NCBI GenBank assembly: GCA_017547755.1
Contig: JAFYOX010000039.1
Location: forward strand, 1 to 42,043
Length of the DNA: 42,043 nt
Source: Clostridia bacterium
GTDB lineage: Bacteria; Bacillota; Clostridia; Oscillospirales; CAG-272
Direction: 5' to 3'
In this document: positions 40,404 to 42,043 of the stretch, in pieces
How positions within the stretch are numbered: the first letter of the stretch is position 1
How the letters are laid out: every line of letters starts with the position of its first letter
Made by a program: the position numbers and the translations under genes
Notes under the pieces: model-generated
What the model was told of the DNA's origin: nothing
The model's database searches: none
Seen by the model: the letters and a program-made list of their open reading frames with translations, nothing else

Positions 40404-41267
40404 ATGAAAAATCTCGGTTATTATAACGGCAGGATCGATCTCATCGAAAATATCACCGTTCCGATGAACGACCGTGCCACCTGCTTCGGCGACGGCTGCT
40501 ACGATGCCCTGTACTGCCGGAACTACATCATCTACTGCCTCGAAGAACACCTCGACCGCCTGTACAACTCCGCAGCTCTGCTGGGCATCAACCCGCCCTG
40601 CACGAAAGCGGAAATGGGCGCGCTGCTCTGCGACCTCGTGAAGAAGGTCGATGACCACGAACAGTTCATCTACATCCAGTTTTCCCGCGGCACCGCGCCG
40701 CGCAACCACGCGCACGGCGGACATATGACCGCAAACCTCTGGATCACGCTGACGCCCGGCCCGGTGCAGGACACCTACGAACCCACGACCTGCATCACCG
40801 TTCCGGACACGCGCTTCTACCACTGCAACATCAAGACGCTGAACCTTCTCCCGAACGTCATGGCGTCGGAAAAGGCACATCAGGCAGGCTGCCACGAAGC
40901 GATCTTCTACCGTCCGGCGTACGAAGGCGCGGAAAACGGCATCGTCACGGAATGCGCGCACAGCAACGTCCACGCGATCATTGACGGCGTACTGCGCACG
41001 CACGCGACGGACAACCTGATCCTGCCGGGCATCGCGCGGATGAACATTCTGAAGATGTGCCGCAAGCTCGGGATCCCGTACGCGGAAATCCCGTTCACGA
41101 AAGCGGATCTGTTCACCGCAGACGAAGTCATGATCTCGTCGAGCGGCTCGTTCTGCATTCCGGTGAAGGAGATCGACGGCAGACCGGTCGGCGGCCGTGC
41201 GGGAGAAATGCTGAAGACCCTGCAGGACGCGCTGGTAAACGACTGGCTGGACGTAACCGGCAGATAA
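40404..41267 (+). CDS. dat: Aminotransferase class IV, probable D-amino acid transaminase
   Basis: Fold-type IV PLP enzyme, 287 residues. It begins GYYNGRI...VPMNDRATCFGDGCYDA, the usual start of D-amino acid transaminases. The Schiff-base lysine is in NIKTLNLLPNVMASEKAHQAG. The phosphate-binding segment VTECAHSNVHAI follows and then the second-half motif MISSSGSFCIPV. D-amino acid transaminase makes D-glutamate for peptidoglycan from D-alanine; alanine racemase is encoded at 26088. Branched-chain aminotransferase and aminodeoxychorismate lyase are alternatives within the same fold. GGAGG lies seven bases before the ATG. A YgjV-like gene follows after 23 bases. Confidence 0.85.
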   Translation: MKNLGYYNGRIDLIENITVPMNDRATCFGDGCYDALYCRNYIIYCLEEHLDRLYNSAALLGINPPCTKAEMGALLCDLVKKVDDHEQFIYIQFSRGTAPRNHAHGGHMTANLWITLTPGPVQDTYEPTTCITVPDTRFYHCNIKTLNLLPNVMASEKAHQAGCHEAIFYRPAYEGAENGIVTECAHSNVHAIIDGVLRTHATDNLILPGIARMNILKMCRKLGIPYAEIPFTKADLFTADEVMISSSGSFCIPVKEIDGRPVGGRAGEMLKTLQDALVNDWLDVTGR

Positions 41268-41290
41268 GCGGCAAAGTGAGGTAAAAAATT

Positions 41291-41803
41291 ATGACAGAAC
41301 TTATCGGACAGATCCTCGGGATCCTCGCGCTGATCGTAACGATCATCTGCTATCAGCTGAATTCACAGAAAAAAATGCTTGCCGCACAGATGCTCGCGGC
41401 GACGCTGTTCACGGTCAATCTCGCCCTGCTCGGCGGTCTGTCGGGCGCTCTTCTGAACATCCACGGCATCTGCCGCTGCCTGACGTTCTACCAGCGCGGA
41501 CGCCACAAATGGGCGGATCACACGACGTTCTGGGTATGGTTCTACAGCATCGCGGCAGTGGTCTGCGTTGCGCTGACCTATCAGTCTCCGCTGGACATTC
41601 TGCCTCTGGTCGGACAGATCTTCACGACGATCTCGTTTGCGCAGAAGGATGCGTCGAAGGTTCGCCTGTTCACGCTTCCCTCTCCGCCGTGCTGGTTCGT
41701 CTACCATCTCTCGACGGGAAATATCGGCGGCACGCTGAACGAGATCTTCGTTATCACGTCGATCATCGTAGGTATGTTCCGTCTTGACCGCAAGAAGAAG
41801 TGA
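41291..41803 (+). CDS. YgjV-like inner membrane protein
   Basis: A 170-residue membrane protein with about five hydrophobic helices. Visible segments are IGQILGILALIVTIICYQLNS, the conserved polar turn NSQKKMLAAQMLAATLF, and LLGGLSGALLNIHGICRCLTF, followed by two helices and FISIIV-like C-terminal strands. This matches the YgjV family (DUF), whose function is unknown. GAGG precedes the ATG at 41291. Likely co-transcribed with the aminotransferase. Its stop is about six bases before a partial family A end. Confidence 0.85.
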   Translation: MTELIGQILGILALIVTIICYQLNSQKKMLAAQMLAATLFTVNLALLGGLSGALLNIHGICRCLTFYQRGRHKWADHTTFWVWFYSIAAVVCVALTYQSPLDILPLVGQIFTTISFAQKDASKVRLFTLPSPPCWFVYHLSTGNIGGTLNEIFVITSIIVGMFRLDRKKK

Positions 41804-41808
41804 GGAGC

Positions 41809-41906
41809 CGACCTTTGGTCGGTTCCGACCGAAGGTCGGGAGGAAGAAAAAAGCACCTGAAGGTGCTTTTTTCAATTAATGCCCCTGCGCGGGGCGGCGC
41901 ACAAGG
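41809..41906. repeat. Family A partial copy, interrupted
   Basis: Hairpins CCGACCTTTGGTCGG and CCGACCGAAGGTCGG are followed by AAAAAAGCACC/GGTGCTTTTTT with T run and GCCCCTGCGCGGGGC, as in a family A end. The next hairpin starts (CACAAGGGG) but is cut by the element beginning at 41907. The first three hairpins would terminate the YgjV-like gene. Confidence 0.7.
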
Positions 41907-42043
41907 GGCTGTCGCAAATTAGGAAATCGTAACCAATTCATCGGCAACATACACAAGAAATCATTTGATTTCGAAAGATTAACACTTGATTTTTTGTATA
42001 TGTTACTGAACAATTGGAAACTTTACCCTAATTTGCGACAGCC
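41907..42043. mobile_element. 137-bp MITE with 17-bp perfect terminal inverted repeats
   Basis: GGCTGTCGCAAATTAGG at 41907-41923 is exactly inverted as CCTAATTTGCGACAGCC at 42027-42043. The centre is AT-rich and has no ORF. The ends recall IS1182- or IS5-like transposases, from memory only. It interrupts a family A hairpin, and the window ends exactly at its right terminus, so it may be a non-autonomous element or an assembly break within a repeat. Confidence 0.75.

Noticed and set aside
1-42043. tRNA and rRNA genes
   Set aside because: No cloverleaf with TTCRA-type T-loop or 3' acceptor pairing was seen in any intergenic gap on either strand by eye. A tRNAscan-SE run would settle it.

Overview
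The window looks like chromosome from an uncultured, endospore-forming anaerobe of the Clostridia (Bacillota). The evidence is a SpoIIE phosphatase, strong Shine-Dalgarno sites, consensus sigma-A promoters with 17-base spacers, an anaerobic NrdG activase, a clostridial RNase M5-like Toprim protein and a fairly high GC content. No rRNA, tRNA, CRISPR array, transposase, integrase or phage gene was found. Most genes are housekeeping.

Layout. 1-1250: 3' flank and gene of a GMP synthase ATP-pyrophosphatase subunit. 1741-4506: spoIIE. 4836-7329: an ABC-F ribosome-protection-type ATPase behind a long leader, converging on and overlapping an RNase M5-like gene. 7916-14614: holA, a DUF2974 hydrolase, a YnbB-type PLP lyase and mnmG, separated by three full copies of one structured repeat. 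15488-19437: cation/proton antiporter, MgtC-like protein, orphan solute-binding lipoprotein. 19589-25340: purine salvage and uptake (XPRT, BMP-type binding lipoprotein, double ATPase, two permeases). 26088-33626: alanine racemase, small lipoprotein, DUF6106-like protein, secreted metallophosphoesterase, PH-domain protein, PHP hydrolase and an unrecognised protein. 34136-40189: PepC-type peptidase, RuvX, ribokinase, NrdG, MnmA, polysaccharide deacetylase. 40404-41803: class IV aminotransferase and YgjV-like membrane protein.

The intergenic DNA is the unusual part. At least five families of palindromic, apparently non-autonomous repeats fill nearly every large gap. Family A is about 550 bp, with three full and two partial copies, and its hairpins keep their pairing while their sequences change. 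Family B is about 690 bp, built of nested inverted repeats around a conserved core. Family C is a terminator-like hairpin with a conserved tail. Family D is a 134-239 bp element ending in TGTAGGGGCGATTC. A 137-bp element with 17-bp perfect terminal inverted repeats closes the window. One D copy sits inside a gutted B copy, and the last element interrupts an A end. Repeat ends often lie within a few bases of stop codons, so they probably supply transcription terminators.

Functionally, XPRT, the BMP/ABC system and GMP synthase belong to purine salvage. Alanine racemase and the class IV aminotransferase point to D-amino acid metabolism for the cell wall. MnmG and MnmA both modify U34 of tRNA. 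The ABC-F gene has a candidate antibiotic-responsive leader with a three-codon upstream ORF and a hairpin that buries the ribosome-binding site. All statements rest on reading the sequence; no database search was run.
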